Source of the DNA: Thiomicrorhabdus sp. zzn3
Lineage (GTDB): Bacteria; Pseudomonadota; Gammaproteobacteria; Thiomicrospirales; Thiomicrospiraceae
Assembly: GCF_029767755.1 (NCBI RefSeq)
Contig: NZ_JARUQS010000002.1
Location: 432,812-496,811 of the forward strand
Direction: 5' to 3'
Length of the DNA: 64,000 nt
Shown here one piece after another: positions 28,287 to 40,050 of the stretch; position 1 is the stretch's first letter; each line of letters starts with the position of its first letter. The position numbers and the translations under genes were made by a program. Below the pieces are notes generated by a model, which did not search any database, was not told the origin of the DNA, and saw nothing but the letters and a program-made list of their open reading frames with translations.

Positions 28287-28371
28287 TTGCGGGTTGCGAT
28301 AGGTTGCAAATCGATTGGCAAGCGGTGTTTAATCACCGTTAAATATTTCAAGTTAAAAGGATAGTGCACTG

Positions 28372-29631
28372 ATGCAAGGTAAGGTCTATTTGGTCGGCGG
28401 CGCGGTTCGCGATGCTCTGTTGGGCGTTCCGGTGTACGACCATGACTGGGTGGTAGTGGGCAGTACGCCGCAAGCCATGTTGGAGGCCGGCTATGAGCAG
28501 GTGGGCAAGGATTTTCCGGTGTTTCTGCATCCTAACACCAAAGAGGAGTATGCGCTGGCGCGTACCGAGCGCAAAAGCGGCGTCGGCTATCATGGTTTTG
28601 AGGTTTCTGCAGCGCCGGATGTGAGCCTGGAGGCCGATTTGTTGCGTCGCGATCTGACGATTAATGCGATGGCGCAGGCGCAAGACGGCACGATTATCGA
28701 TCCTTACGGCGGGCAGCAAGATTTGCAAAATCGGGTATTGCGTCATGTTTCGCCGGCGTTTGCTGAAGACCCGCTACGAGTGCTTCGGGTGGCGCGCTTT
28801 GCCGCCAAGCTCGCAGATTTCGGTTTTGAATTGCACCCAGATACGGCTGAATTGATGACACAGATGGCGCACAGCGGTGAACTGGATGCACTGACCCCCG
28901 AACGGGTATGGCAGGAGGTGGTCAAGGCGCTTTCCTGCGCCCAGCCGAGCGTGTTTTTCAAGGTGTTGGATCGGGTGGGGGCGCTGGCGGTGCTGTTTCC
29001 CGAGTTGGCGCGTTTAAAGGGGGTTGAGCAGCCTGTGAAACACCATCCGGAAGGTGATGCCTTTATTCACACCCTAATGGTGTTGGATGCGAGCGCCGAA
29101 CTCAGCGACGAGTTGGCGGTGCGTTTTGCTGCACTGGTGCATGACTTGGGCAAAGGGTTGACGTCGCCCGAGTTGTGGCCGAAGCATCACGGCCACGAAG
29201 CGGCGGGTGTGCCGGAGGTGGCCAAATTGTGCAAGCGTTACCGCATCCCGAAAAAAATCCAGCAGTTGGCTGAGAAGGTCTGCGAATGGCATGGCCTGAT
29301 TCACAAAGGGCTGGATTCAGAAGGTCAGCCGTCTTTAAAGCCCAAAACCTATCTGAAAGTGTTGCAGGCGTGTCTGGCATTTAAGCAACGAGAGACGTTT
29401 AAGCAGATATTGCTGGCCTGCATGGCGGATGCGCGTGGACGCACCGGTTTTGAACAGGCTTCTTATCCACAATATGAGTTTTGGTTGCAGTTGGGCGAAG
29501 CGGCCGAGCAGGTGAATAATCGTGAGATTATTGAGCGGGGTTATCAAGGTGCGGAAATTGCCGAAGCGATTGAGCGCAAGCGCTTGCAGCGGATTGCCGA
29601 TTTTGTGCAGGCTTTTAAGCAGAAAGCGTAA
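28372..29631 (+). CDS. cca: Multifunctional CCA-adding tRNA nucleotidyltransferase
   Basis: A 419-residue protein with the class II nucleotidyltransferase head ([10 protein letters not shown] at about 9-18, then D-H-D), R-R-D-L-T-I-N-A-M and E-D-P-L-R-V-L-R, and a C-terminal HD domain (H-D-L-G-K-G near 259). The HD domain matches the long gammaproteobacterial Cca with phosphatase and phosphodiesterase activity. It adds or repairs the 3' CCA of tRNAs. Encoded alone; its 3' end faces the DUF3365 gene. Confidence 0.93.
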   Translation: MQGKVYLVGGAVRDALLGVPVYDHDWVVVGSTPQAMLEAGYEQVGKDFPVFLHPNTKEEYALARTERKSGVGYHGFEVSAAPDVSLEADLLRRDLTINAMAQAQDGTIIDPYGGQQDLQNRVLRHVSPAFAEDPLRVLRVARFAAKLADFGFELHPDTAELMTQMAHSGELDALTPERVWQEVVKALSCAQPSVFFKVLDRVGALAVLFPELARLKGVEQPVKHHPEGDAFIHTLMVLDASAELSDELAVRFAALVHDLGKGLTSPELWPKHHGHEAAGVPEVAKLCKRYRIPKKIQQLAEKVCEWHGLIHKGLDSEGQPSLKPKTYLKVLQACLAFKQRETFKQILLACMADARGRTGFEQASYPQYEFWLQLGEAAEQVNNREIIERGYQGAEIAEAIERKRLQRIADFVQAFKQKA

Positions 29632-29650
29632 AGTGTTTGCGCTTAAAATG

Positions 29651-29687
29651 ACCAGGCCTGCTCCATTACAAACTGATCAGGCCTGGT
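29651..29687. terminator. Inverted pair of CAGGCCTG elements between convergent genes
   Basis: ACCAGGCCTG (29651-29660) and CAGGCCTGGT (29678-29687) are perfect 10-base complements with a 17-base loop. Each half contains one octamer. They lie between the stops of cca and the DUF3365 gene, fitting a bidirectional terminator. Confidence 0.75.
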
Positions 29688-29715
29688 TGGATTCAGAAAA
29701 GACGGTGCGTACTGA

Positions 29716-30282
29716 TTAGTTTTTCGCTTGTTGAAAGCTGAAAGCACCGCGAATTTGACCTTTGTGGAACCCGGTCGCTTTATCTTGCGGATAGAGTTCT
29801 TCCAGCTTGGCTTTAACGGCCGGCGGTACCGCGGTGCCATGGCAGGTCAAGCAGATATCACCGGTCGGGATCGCTTTCATGTAGCGGTAGGTATCCTGGC
29901 CGTCTAGCTTCACGATTTCAAATTTTTCCAGTTTTTTGATGTCCGCACCGCTGTTGGCTTGGGCTTCAAACCACTCCAATGTCTGCTTTTCCCAGGCGTC
30001 CGGCACGGCATTCACTGCACGTGGTTTCAAGCTGACGCGGTTGACATTCCAGCCACTGCTTTGCGACAGGTTTTGAGCGATTTCCGGCGCTTTTTTATAG
30101 CAGACGTCAACCGCATGCACCGGGCCGGCGGATTTCATCGCTTTACCCAGTTCCGGCTTGAGTTGGCCGAGAAACTGTTTGGCCAACTGGCGGGCTTCGA
30201 GCTGTTTTTCAGGCAGGCTGCTCTCTGCCATAACGCTTGCGGGCAGGGCCGCGATCAGCGCGCTGAGAATGATCTTTTTCAT
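29716..30282 (-). CDS. Periplasmic DUF3365 (Tll0287-like) c-type haem protein
   Basis: A 188-residue protein with a signal peptide (residues 1-19, cleavage after V-M-A). One haem-attachment motif C-L-T-C-H-G lies near residue 145. An additional Cys is near 61 in V-D-V-C-Y. The overall layout matches the DUF3365 family of haem-binding sensor or electron-carrier domains. Its partner is unknown. Confidence 0.8.
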   Translation of the reverse strand: MKKIILSALIAALPASVMAESSLPEKQLEARQLAKQFLGQLKPELGKAMKSAGPVHAVDVCYKKAPEIAQNLSQSSGWNVNRVSLKPRAVNAVPDAWEKQTLEWFEAQANSGADIKKLEKFEIVKLDGQDTYRYMKAIPTGDICLTCHGTAVPPAVKAKLEELYPQDKATGFHKGQIRGAFSFQQAKN

Positions 30283-30558
30283 AGCATTTTCCTTTTGAGT
30301 TGAAGGGTTTTGGTTTATAGGGGTATAACATTAATCTATATTTGAACTATATCAACTCTTTATGGCTAAAACAATGCCACGAAAACTAAGGAAATAGTAT
30401 AAGGTTGCTAAAGTCATTCCCTGAAGTTTGCAGGGATTTAAAACGGGTGAAGGCGTAAAAAAGATCGGATAGAATGGTCATTCTGCCTTTTCGGTTTCAG
30501 TGTGCCTAAGCAAACCGTAAAGTATTTCAATCGCGCAAAAGAAGATAAAGACAAGATA

Positions 30559-31806
30559 ATGTGGATGAAAAAGATTAAGCAGATCGTCATTCCGGTGGGG
30601 ATTTTAGTGGTCGCAGTAGCGCTGTTTTCCTATATGAAATCCACTAAGCCACAACAGCCTCCGGTTGAGGTCAAAGAAAAAGTCTGGCTGGTTGAAACCT
30701 TAAACGCTCGCTTTGAATCCTTGGCGCCGGTGCAGCGGCTTTACGGTCAGGTGGAGTCGCGCTCATCGGTGAGTGCGGCGGCGCCGATTACCGGGGTGGT
30801 CGATGAAGTGTTGGTTAAAGAAGGACAGCAAGTCAAGGCAGGGCAGCGCCTGATAGCCATGAATGCGTTAGATTTACAGTTGCCGGTTCAGCAGGCGAAG
30901 GCAGAATTGGCGGATGCTCAGGCTCAGTTGCGGCTTGAAAAACTGGCTTATGAAGCAAACGTACAGCGTCTGGCTCATGAGAAAAAAGTATTGGAGTTTA
31001 AACGCTCTGATGTTGTGCGCACCCGAGAACTGTTGAAAAAAGATTTGGTGTCGGTTTCTTCTTTGGAGTTGTCTAAAGAAGCACTGGCCAAGCAAGAGTA
31101 TACCGTGGTGGGTGCGCAGCAAGCCGTAGAGGAGCACCAGCTCAAAGGCGAACAGTATCGAGCACGGGTAGAAAAAGCCAAAGCGGCCTTGAAACAAGCG
31201 CAGCTTAACCTCAAGCGAGGGACGGTGGTGGCGCCTTATGATGCGCGGATTGCCAAGGTGGCGGTCAGTGCGGGAGACCGTGTGAATGCCGGAGCGCTGT
31301 TGGTGGAGTACTATGCTTTGGATTCATTGGAGCTGCGCGCCAAGCTGCCGGTAATGGATTTTGCAGGTGTGCACCGACGTTTACAGGCAGGCGAGGTGGT
31401 GTCGGCACTTTATCGTGCGGATAGCAATGAAGCACCTCAAGAGCTGGTTGTTGACCGTATGGCCGGGGAGGCCTCCACCAGTGGCGTTGATCTGTTTTTT
31501 GCCCTTCCGCAAACTTTGCAAGCGAAGCGTCCGGGTGACCTGATGGAAGTGGAACTGCAAGGCCCGGTCTACGATGACGTGGTGGCGGTTCCTTACAGCG
31601 CGATTTATGGTAATGATCGTCTTTATCTGGTTGAGGGCGATCGGCTGCGCGCCGAGCAGGTTGAGATTTTGGGTGACCTGACGGTGGACGGCGGTTTGTG
31701 GGCTTTGATTAAGCCGGAATTTAAAGAGGGAAGTCGGATTTGTGTGACTCACCTGCCTAATGCGGTAACCGGGCTGAAAGTCAAAGTGGCTGAGGAGGCT
31801 TCATGA
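30559..31806 (+). CDS. RND efflux periplasmic adaptor (MFP/HlyD family)
   Basis: A 415-residue protein from ATG 30559; the frame is open back to GTG 30502 but the adaptor N-terminus with its membrane anchor (about residues 6-24) begins best here. Domains: lipoyl/biotinyl half (G-V-V-D-E-V-L-V-K-E-G-Q), a long coiled-coil hairpin (about 95-195), the second lipoyl half (V-V-A-P-Y-D-A-R-I) and beta-barrel. It links the inner-membrane pump to an outer-membrane channel. ATGA overlap with the pump gene shows translational coupling. Confidence 0.88.
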   Translation: MWMKKIKQIVIPVGILVVAVALFSYMKSTKPQQPPVEVKEKVWLVETLNARFESLAPVQRLYGQVESRSSVSAAAPITGVVDEVLVKEGQQVKAGQRLIAMNALDLQLPVQQAKAELADAQAQLRLEKLAYEANVQRLAHEKKVLEFKRSDVVRTRELLKKDLVSVSSLELSKEALAKQEYTVVGAQQAVEEHQLKGEQYRARVEKAKAALKQAQLNLKRGTVVAPYDARIAKVAVSAGDRVNAGALLVEYYALDSLELRAKLPVMDFAGVHRRLQAGEVVSALYRADSNEAPQELVVDRMAGEASTSGVDLFFALPQTLQAKRPGDLMEVELQGPVYDDVVAVPYSAIYGNDRLYLVEGDRLRAEQVEILGDLTVDGGLWALIKPEFKEGSRICVTHLPNAVTGLKVKVAEEAS

Positions 31807-34800
31807 GTTCGAGCGAGCAGAAGAATGTCATGACCGATTCGGTTGCAGGGGGGGGCAAGGATCCCGTTCAGGATTCGATGGATCAGGACTATCACCTTCA
31901 CGAAAAGCCCTTTAAATCTCACGGCTTGATTGGGATGTTTGCGCGTCATAAGGTTGCGCCTAACCTGTTGATGCTGGTGATGATTCTGCTGGGTATTGTG
32001 GCTTTGCTGAAGCTGAATGTGCAGTTTTTTCCGAATTTCGAATTGGATTATGCCTCGGTAAAAGTCGTGTGGCCGGGAGCCAATGCCGAAGATGTCGAGA
32101 CCAGTATTACCGACCCAATTGAACGGGTGTTGAGAAATCTGGATGGTCTTGAAGAGATGACGTCTACCTCGGCCCTGGGGCTCTCTTCGATTTCTCTGAA
32201 ATTTGAAGAAGGCACTAATATGATCGAAGCGCTCGATCAGATTAACCAGCGGGTCAACGAGTTAAGGAATCTGCCTCAAGATTCCGAAAAACCGATTATT
32301 GAACGCGTAATTCGTTATGAACCGATTGCACGGATTCTGCTGATAGGCCATCAGAGCAGTCTTGATGAGTTGCGCCCGTTGGCGCGCCAATTTGAACGCG
32401 AACTGTTGGATTTAGGCATCGATAAAATCAATTTTAAAGGTCTGCCGACCCAGGAAATGTCGATTGAAGTGCCACAACAGGCTTTGGAGCATTACGGACT
32501 GTCACTTGAGCAGGTGGGGAACCAGGTTGTCGGCATGAGCCGTGATTATCCGGCGGGTTCCGTTGGGGATCAAGACAGTATCCGCGATATTCGCGCGCTG
32601 CAGCAGAAGCGCAGTGAAACCGAATTTGCACAGATGCCACTGGTGGTCAGCGAGTCGGAAAATGTGTCATTAGGTGAAATCGGGCAGATTGAGCGCCGCA
32701 ATACCAAGGATTCGCCATACATTGAGGTGGATGGTAAGCCTGCGATTGAGTTGCAGCTGATGCGTGCCGAAAGCGGCGATACTTTGGTCTCGTCGCGCAT
32801 CATGGATCAATGGTTGGCAGAAACCCGCCCTCAGCTTCCGGAAGGGGTCGAGTTGCAAGTCTATGATGAGACGTGGTCTCTCGTGCAGCAGCGTATTATG
32901 TTGCTGGTGAATAACGGGATTGGCGGATTGGTTCTGGTGGTGCTGATTCTGTATATCTTCATGAACGGACGGGTTGCATTCTGGGTGGCGGTAGGCATTC
33001 CTGTTTCGTTTATGGCGACCTTGATGATTATGTATCTGGCGGGTGGCAGTATTAATATGGTCAGCCTGTTCGGGTTGATTATGGCGCTGGGGATCATTGT
33101 TGATGATGCCATCGTGGTTGGGGAGGACGCCCTTGCGCATCATGAGATGGGAGAGCCCGATTTGCAGGCCGCCGAAGGTGGGGCGCATCGCATGCTTGGA
33201 CCGGTCACCGCTTCGTCTCTTACCACGGTGGCGGCCTTTTTGCCGCTGATGCTGATTGGTGGTGAAATGGGGAATATTCTGTTTGCGATTCCATTGGTCA
33301 TTATTGCGGTGATTTTTGCTTCTTTGCTAGAGAGTTTCACCATTCTGCCCGGACACTTGCGCCATGCCTTGAGCGGCGTTAAACCGGCTCAGCCCGGATC
33401 GATGCGCTTTCGTCTGGAGGCGGCCATTGACCACTTGCGCCACCATCAATTCCGGATGGTAATCCGCTGGGTGTTAAAAAACCGCGCGATCACTTTGGCG
33501 AGCACGGTAGCGTTGATGATTTTTGTGATCGGGTTGTTGGCCGGCGGACGGCTGGGGTTTGTGTTTTTCCCTTCTCCGGAGTCGACCAAGATCAATGCGG
33601 ACGCGCGTTTTGTTTCAGGGACCTCGACTGAAGTGTCCAGTGCTTATGTTGAGCACCTCTATCAGGCTTTACTGGAGACCGAGCAGGAGTTGGAGCCGGG
33701 GATTTTGAAAACGGCGGTCGTGCACTTTAATGAAACCAGTCGTCAAACCGGGCCGAATTTCAGCGGCATTAATATTGAGTTGGTCGAGCCGGATCAGCGT
33801 GAGACGCGAAACGCCGAATTCATCCGAGTGTGGCAGGAAAAAGCCGGTTCGGTGCCGGGGTTGGATGTGTTGACGATGGAGGCTCCGAGAATGGGGCCGC
33901 CGGGAAGCGATATCGATATTCGTCTGATGGGGGCGGATCCCCAGCAGTTGAAATTGGCAGCATTGGATCTGCAAGAGGTCTTGTCGCAGGTCGCTGGTGT
34001 CAGTGGGATTCGAGACGATTTGCCATACGGGCGTGATCAGTTGGTGTATCAACTGACTCCGCAGGGCAAGGCGTTGGGATTGACTTATGTGTCTCTTGGC
34101 CGGCAGTTGGCCGATGCCTTTTCCGGGCGTTTAGTGCAAATTTTTACCGATGAAGAAGATGAAATCGAAGTACGTGTACAGTATCCGCGTGCTGAGCAGG
34201 CGACTTTGGCAACGATTAACCGTATGCAGGTCGCCACGCCGACGGGTGAGCGGGTGGCACTCAGTTCGGTAGCGAGTTGGCATACTCAGCGTGGCTTTGA
34301 TGTGATGCGTCATGTGGATGGTCAGCTTGCCGTGACCGTGGTCGGCGAGGTGGATAAAAATGTGAATAACGCCAATTTGATTTTGGCGCAGTTACAGGCT
34401 TCTACTCTGCCCAAATTAGCCCAGCAATACGGTTTAACCTATACCATTGAAGGTCAGCGTGCACGTCAGGCAGAAACCATGGCGGACATGAAGATTGGTT
34501 TGCTGATGGGGCTGTCGATTATCTATATTGTGCTGGCTTGGGTATTCGGTTCTTATGGTTGGCCGCTGGTGGTGATGATGGCCATTCCGTTTGGATTGGT
34601 CGGTGCGATCATGGGGCACTGGTGGATGGGGTTGGATATGACCATTCTTTCTCTGTTTGGTTTCTTCGGTCTTTCCGGAATTGTGGTCAATGACTCCATT
34701 ATTCTCGTCAGTTTCTATAAGCGTCTGCGTGAAGATGGTCTGGGTGTTAACCAGGCCCTGGAGGAAGCTGCGGTGCAGCGTGTCCGTGCGGTGTTGCTGA

Positions 34801-35015
34801 CGTCGCTGACAACCATTGCCGGGTTGACGCCGCTGTTGTTTGAAACCTCTTTGCAAGCGCAATTCCTGATTCCTATGGCGACGGCGATTGCATTTGGTTT
34901 AATGTTCTCAACATTTCTGATTCTGTTGGTGTTGCCGGCCATGTTGTCTGTTTATGAACACAACTTTGAACGGTTGCAGCAATTGAAAGCGAGAATTGTC
35001 ACACAATATTCATAG
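31803..35015 (+). CDS. RND efflux pump inner-membrane transporter (AcrB/MdtB-type)
   Basis: A 1070-residue protein with about 12 TM helices: a first helix at about 45-65, a bundle at 360-560, and a second bundle near 905-1055. Motif G-I-I-V-D-D-A-I-V-V-G-E-D and a second-half N-D-S-I-I-L-V match the RND proton-relay and pseudo-repeat layout. It uses proton flow to export a substrate that cannot be read from sequence (drugs, detergents or lipids). No TolC gene follows. Start overlaps the adaptor stop. Confidence 0.92.
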   Translation: MSSSEQKNVMTDSVAGGGKDPVQDSMDQDYHLHEKPFKSHGLIGMFARHKVAPNLLMLVMILLGIVALLKLNVQFFPNFELDYASVKVVWPGANAEDVETSITDPIERVLRNLDGLEEMTSTSALGLSSISLKFEEGTNMIEALDQINQRVNELRNLPQDSEKPIIERVIRYEPIARILLIGHQSSLDELRPLARQFERELLDLGIDKINFKGLPTQEMSIEVPQQALEHYGLSLEQVGNQVVGMSRDYPAGSVGDQDSIRDIRALQQKRSETEFAQMPLVVSESENVSLGEIGQIERRNTKDSPYIEVDGKPAIELQLMRAESGDTLVSSRIMDQWLAETRPQLPEGVELQVYDETWSLVQQRIMLLVNNGIGGLVLVVLILYIFMNGRVAFWVAVGIPVSFMATLMIMYLAGGSINMVSLFGLIMALGIIVDDAIVVGEDALAHHEMGEPDLQAAEGGAHRMLGPVTASSLTTVAAFLPLMLIGGEMGNILFAIPLVIIAVIFASLLESFTILPGHLRHALSGVKPAQPGSMRFRLEAAIDHLRHHQFRMVIRWVLKNRAITLASTVALMIFVIGLLAGGRLGFVFFPSPESTKINADARFVSGTSTEVSSAYVEHLYQALLETEQELEPGILKTAVVHFNETSRQTGPNFSGINIELVEPDQRETRNAEFIRVWQEKAGSVPGLDVLTMEAPRMGPPGSDIDIRLMGADPQQLKLAALDLQEVLSQVAGVSGIRDDLPYGRDQLVYQLTPQGKALGLTYVSLGRQLADAFSGRLVQIFTDEEDEIEVRVQYPRAEQATLATINRMQVATPTGERVALSSVASWHTQRGFDVMRHVDGQLAVTVVGEVDKNVNNANLILAQLQASTLPKLAQQYGLTYTIEGQRARQAETMADMKIGLLMGLSIIYIVLAWVFGSYGWPLVVMMAIPFGLVGAIMGHWWMGLDMTILSLFGFFGLSGIVVNDSIILVSFYKRLREDGLGVNQALEEAAVQRVRAVLLTSLTTIAGLTPLLFETSLQAQFLIPMATAIAFGLMFSTFLILLVLPAMLSVYEHNFERLQQLKARIVTQYS

Positions 35016-35359
35016 CGATGAGTGCGATTCTGAACGGGCCTGTTCAGAGTTGCATATGATCCAGCCGATTTGGATTGCGGGGTTAATACGCTTCATCCTA
35101 AAAGCTTTATCCTGCCTTTATTTTAAAAAGAGCTTTAATTACAAAGGGTTTGATGGTTTCGAATTCGGTGTAAGCACTCTTTCGAATTCTAATAAATCGA
35201 TAAGAAAACTTGATGATTTTGTTCTTTTAAGAGAGAATAATCGTCCAAATTTATATTGTGGGGCGAAATTTTATTCAATTTTGAGGTGCCCAAATCAACA
35301 TTTCTGGGGCATTTCGCGTTCTGCAGAGACCGAATTTTTTATCAAGTTGAGGAAGTTGT
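35016..35359 (+). promoter_or_regulatory. Leader region of the tkt-gap-pgk-pyk-fba cluster
   Basis: About 340 AT-rich bases before tkt. An open frame at 34996-35373 spans it but overlaps both flanking genes and has no recognisable domain. A variant element GGGCCTG lies near 35035. The cluster promoter should be here, possibly with a LysR-type (CbbR) site, but I could not fix a -35/-10 pair or a T-N11-A dyad with confidence. GAGGA is the ribosome site before tkt. Confidence 0.4.
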
Positions 35360-37348
35360 ATGACAACTCGTAGAGAGCTAGCAAATGCTATCCGTGCATT
35401 AAGTATGGATGCGGTTCAAAAGGCCAACTCTGGTCACCCGGGTGCACCGATGGGTATGGCGGATATCGCTGAAGTTCTGTGGAACAGCCACATGAAATAC
35501 AACCCTGCGAATGCAAACTGGGCTGATCGCGACCGTTTTGTCTTGTCTAACGGTCACGGTTCTATGCTGATTTACTCACTGTTGCACCTGACTGGCTTTG
35601 ATCTAAGTATTGAAGACATCAAACAGTTCCGTCAATTGCATTCCAAGACTGCAGGTCACCCTGAGTATGGTTATGCAGATGGTATCGAAACAACTACCGG
35701 TCCTCTTGGTCAAGGTATCACCAACGCCGTAGGTATGGCGATTGCCGAGCGCACTTTGGCCGCCCACTTCAACCGCCCAGGTCATAATATTGTCGACCAT
35801 CATACCTATGTGTTTATGGGGGACGGTTGTTTAATGGAAGGCCTATCTCACGAAGCCGGAGCGATGGCCGGTGCTTTAGGCTTAGGCAAGCTGATCGCAT
35901 TCTGGGATGACAACGATATCTCCATTGATGGTCACATCGGTGACTGGATGGAGCGTGATGTTGCTGGTCGTTTTGAATCTTACAACTGGCATGTGATTCG
36001 TGATGTAGACGGTCACGATGCTGACGCTGTCAATAAGGCCATCGAAGAAGCTAAAGCGGTAACCGACAAGCCTACTTTGATCTGTACCCGTACGATCATC
36101 GGTTTCGGTTCTCCGAACCTATGTGGTTCACACGACTGTCACGGTGCGCCTCTTGGTGATAAAGAGATTGAAGAAGCGCGTCGCTTCTTGAACTGGCCAC
36201 ATGCGCCGTTTGAAATTCCGGATGAAATTTATGCGGGTTGGGATCACAAAGAGCAAGGGGCTAAGGACGAAGCGGAATGGAATGCCCGTTTTGAAGCTTA
36301 CCGTGCAGAACATCCCGAATTAGCGGCTGAATTCGAACGTCGTATGGCGGGTGAATTACCTGCGAACTTTGAAGTCGAAATGGATAAGTTCATTGCGCAT
36401 ACGCAAGAAGAGATGCCAAATATCGCTTCGCGTAAAGCCTCTCAGAACGCAATCGAAGCAATGGGTCCAATCGTGCCTGAGCTGTTCGGTGGTTCGGCTG
36501 ACTTGACTGGTTCCAACCTGACTAACTGGTCTGGTACGGTGAAAGTGAATCATGACAACGCGAACGGTAACTACCTGTCATGGGGTGTCCGTGAATTCGG
36601 TATGGCGCACATGATGAACGGTATGGTTCTACACGGTGGGTTCAAGGTGTATGGCGGTACTTTCTTCATGTTCATGGAATTCATGCGTAATGCATTGCGT
36701 ATGTCGGCATTGATGAAGATCGGTACGATCTATGTATTTACTCACGATTCAATCGGTCTGGGTGAAGATGGTCCGACCCACCAGCCTGTTGAACAGTTGG
36801 CGACTATGCGTGTGATTCCTAACTTCCAAACGTGGCGTGCGTGTGACGCAGTTGAGTCTGCAGTTTCTTGGAAAATGGCGATGATGCGTGGTAACGCACC
36901 GACTGCTTTGGTTTTCTCTCGTCAAAACTTGAAGCCTATGGAGCGTACTCCTGAGCAAGTTAAGAACATCGAAAAAGGTGGTTACGTACTGAAAGATTGT
37001 GACGGTACTGCAGATATCATTTTTATCGCCACAGGTTCTGAAGTGGAGCTGGCGGTAAATGCGGCAGAAGCAATGGATGCAAAAGTCCGTGTGGTGTCTA
37101 TGCCGTCTACTTGCGCGTTCGATGCACAAGACCAAGCCTATAAAGACTCTGTATTGACTCCAGGCGTTAAGCGCGTAGCGATCGAAGCGGGCGTTGCTCA
37201 ACCTTGGTACAAGTACGTTGGTACTGATGGTGATGTCGTGGCTATGAGCACGTTTGGTGAATCTGCACCGGCTGGCGAACTGTTTAAAGAGTTCGGTTTC
37301 ACAGTAGAAAACGTGGTTGCGACTGCAAATAAGGTTTTGGGTAAGTAA
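35360..37348 (+). CDS. tkt: Transketolase
   Basis: A 662-residue TPP enzyme. The TPP motif G-D-G-C-L-M-E-G leads to D-D-N, with H-P-G-A-P-M-G near the start and [14 protein letters not shown] in the pyrimidine domain. It moves two-carbon units between sugar phosphates, as in the Calvin cycle and pentose phosphate pathway. First gene of the carbon cluster, with the strong codon bias (GGT, CGT, AAC, TTC) of a highly expressed gene. Confidence 0.95.
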   Translation: MTTRRELANAIRALSMDAVQKANSGHPGAPMGMADIAEVLWNSHMKYNPANANWADRDRFVLSNGHGSMLIYSLLHLTGFDLSIEDIKQFRQLHSKTAGHPEYGYADGIETTTGPLGQGITNAVGMAIAERTLAAHFNRPGHNIVDHHTYVFMGDGCLMEGLSHEAGAMAGALGLGKLIAFWDDNDISIDGHIGDWMERDVAGRFESYNWHVIRDVDGHDADAVNKAIEEAKAVTDKPTLICTRTIIGFGSPNLCGSHDCHGAPLGDKEIEEARRFLNWPHAPFEIPDEIYAGWDHKEQGAKDEAEWNARFEAYRAEHPELAAEFERRMAGELPANFEVEMDKFIAHTQEEMPNIASRKASQNAIEAMGPIVPELFGGSADLTGSNLTNWSGTVKVNHDNANGNYLSWGVREFGMAHMMNGMVLHGGFKVYGGTFFMFMEFMRNALRMSALMKIGTIYVFTHDSIGLGEDGPTHQPVEQLATMRVIPNFQTWRACDAVESAVSWKMAMMRGNAPTALVFSRQNLKPMERTPEQVKNIEKGGYVLKDCDGTADIIFIATGSEVELAVNAAEAMDAKVRVVSMPSTCAFDAQDQAYKDSVLTPGVKRVAIEAGVAQPWYKYVGTDGDVVAMSTFGESAPAGELFKEFGFTVENVVATANKVLGK

Positions 37349-37354
37349 GCCTAA

Positions 37355-38431
<1,077 letters not shown>

Positions 38432-38473
38432 GTTTCTATTTTATAGAGACTGGTCACAGATTTATCTGTAACG

Positions 38474-38505
38474 GGGAAGGGTTTTTGGGCCCTTCCCTGC
38501 TTTTA
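38474..38505 (+). terminator. GC-rich hairpin between gap and pgk
   Basis: GGGAAGGG (38474-38481) pairs with CCCTTCCC (38490-38497), followed by a T-rich stretch. It would end or reduce transcription after gap, with pgk read through or from its own promoter. Confidence 0.75.
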
Positions 38506-38645
38506 TTTTATCCATTCATTTTACTTGTCCACATTGTTCCACTCTGATGGGAAAGTGTTGAAAGGTAAGCTGAATATTGATTTGTAAATCCAATGTGGTT
38601 TCCGGTTAAGGAAACGACCTTAAACCTTTAAAAAGAGGACTCATT

Positions 38646-39827
38646 ATGTCTGTTATTAAGATGTCTGATTTAGATTTGGCTGGTAAGCGCGTACTTATCC
38701 GTGAAGATCTAAACGTTCCAGTTAAAGACGGTAAAGTTACTTCTGATGCACGTATCCGTGCTTCTTTGCCAACCATCAAAATGGCTGCGGATGCGGGTGC
38801 TAAGGTTATGCTTATGTCTCACCTGGGCCGCCCAACTGAAGGTGAATATGCTGAAGAGTTCTCACTGGCACCGGTTGCTGCTGACCTGTCTGAAAAACTA
38901 GGGAAAGAGGTCCGTTTGGTTAAAGATTACCTGGATGGTGGCCTTGATATCGCCGATGGTGAAGTGGTTCTTTTGGAAAACGTCCGTTTTAACGTTGGTG
39001 AAAAGAAAAACGACGAAGAGTTGTCTAAAAAATATGCGGCCCTTTGTGATGTTTATGTCATGGATGCATTCGGCACAGCTCACCGTGCGCAGGCCTCTAC
39101 ACACGGTGCCGGAGCTTTCGCTCCAGTAGCGTGTGCAGGGCCTCTTCTGGCGGCTGAACTTGATGCACTAGGTAAGGCGCTTAACAACCCAGCCCGTCCA
39201 TTGGTTGCCATCGTGGGTGGTTCTAAAGTATCGACCAAACTAACGGTTCTTGAATCCCTATCCGAGAAAGTAGATCAGCTAGTTGTGGGTGGCGGTATTG
39301 CCAACACGTTCATCGCGGCGGCCGGCAACCCAGTTGGTAAGTCTCTATATGAAGCAGACTTGATTCCGACATGTAACAAGTTGAACGAAATCATGGAAGG
39401 TCGCGGTGCAGCGATTCCACTAGCGACAGATGTTGTATGCGGTAAAGAGTTCTCTGAGTCTGCCGCCGCTGAAACTAAAGGTGTAGCGGATGTGGCTGAT
39501 GACGATATGATTTTTGATATCGGTCCAGATTCTGCACAAGCACTTGCCGACATCATCATGAACGCTGGTACTGTTGTATGGAACGGTCCTGTCGGTGTTT
39601 TCGAGTTCGATCAGTTCGGTGAAGGGACGAAGAAGATCTCTATGGCAATCGCAGAGTCTTCAGCCTTCTCTATCGCAGGTGGTGGTGATACCCTGGCAGC
39701 GATCGATAAGTACGACATTGCCGATAAAGTTTCTTACATCTCTACCGGTGGTGGTGCTTTCCTTGAGTTCTTGGAAGGTAAAAAGCTGCCTGCCGTAGCG
39801 ATGCTTGAAGAAGCTGCAGCTAAGTAA
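38646..39827 (+). CDS. pgk: Phosphoglycerate kinase
   Basis: A 393-residue enzyme with the family start [17 protein letters not shown], and the C-terminal G-G-G-D-T loop. Transfers phosphate between ATP and 3-phosphoglycerate, feeding the reductive step of the Calvin cycle. AGAGGA is the ribosome site. Codon bias is as in gap. Confidence 0.95.
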   Translation: MSVIKMSDLDLAGKRVLIREDLNVPVKDGKVTSDARIRASLPTIKMAADAGAKVMLMSHLGRPTEGEYAEEFSLAPVAADLSEKLGKEVRLVKDYLDGGLDIADGEVVLLENVRFNVGEKKNDEELSKKYAALCDVYVMDAFGTAHRAQASTHGAGAFAPVACAGPLLAAELDALGKALNNPARPLVAIVGGSKVSTKLTVLESLSEKVDQLVVGGGIANTFIAAAGNPVGKSLYEADLIPTCNKLNEIMEGRGAAIPLATDVVCGKEFSESAAAETKGVADVADDDMIFDIGPDSAQALADIIMNAGTVVWNGPVGVFEFDQFGEGTKKISMAIAESSAFSIAGGGDTLAAIDKYDIADKVSYISTGGGAFLEFLEGKKLPAVAMLEEAAAK

Positions 39828-39858
39828 TTGTAGGTTGTATTGGGTCTGGTCTGCTGAC

Positions 39859-39866
39859 CAGGCCTG
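39859..39866. repeat. CAGGCCTG element between pgk and pyk
   Basis: Exact octamer 32 bases after the pgk stop. The following bases hold a weak hairpin (about 39955-39972) ending in CTTTT. Confidence 0.7.
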
Positions 39867-40050
39867 TTTCATTTTAATGTCAAAGTTCTTATTTATACTT
39901 GTAAACAGTGTGAATCACCAAGGGTGCCTCGGTAAGTAAACTGACTTGCACACAGCAGCCATTCGGCTGTCTTTTGTGGCAAGGATACAAGTTTATTTCG
40001 CGAGACATCTTTCATGTATGGATAAGAAATTCTAGAAAGGTTAAAAATTT

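Noticed and set aside
34996..35373. 125-codon frame between the RND pump and tkt
   Set aside because: Overlaps both genes, AT-rich, no ribosome site or domain seen.
39867..40050. Riboswitch or small RNA upstream of pyk
   Set aside because: Only a weak 5-6 bp hairpin is seen; no known riboswitch core recognised.
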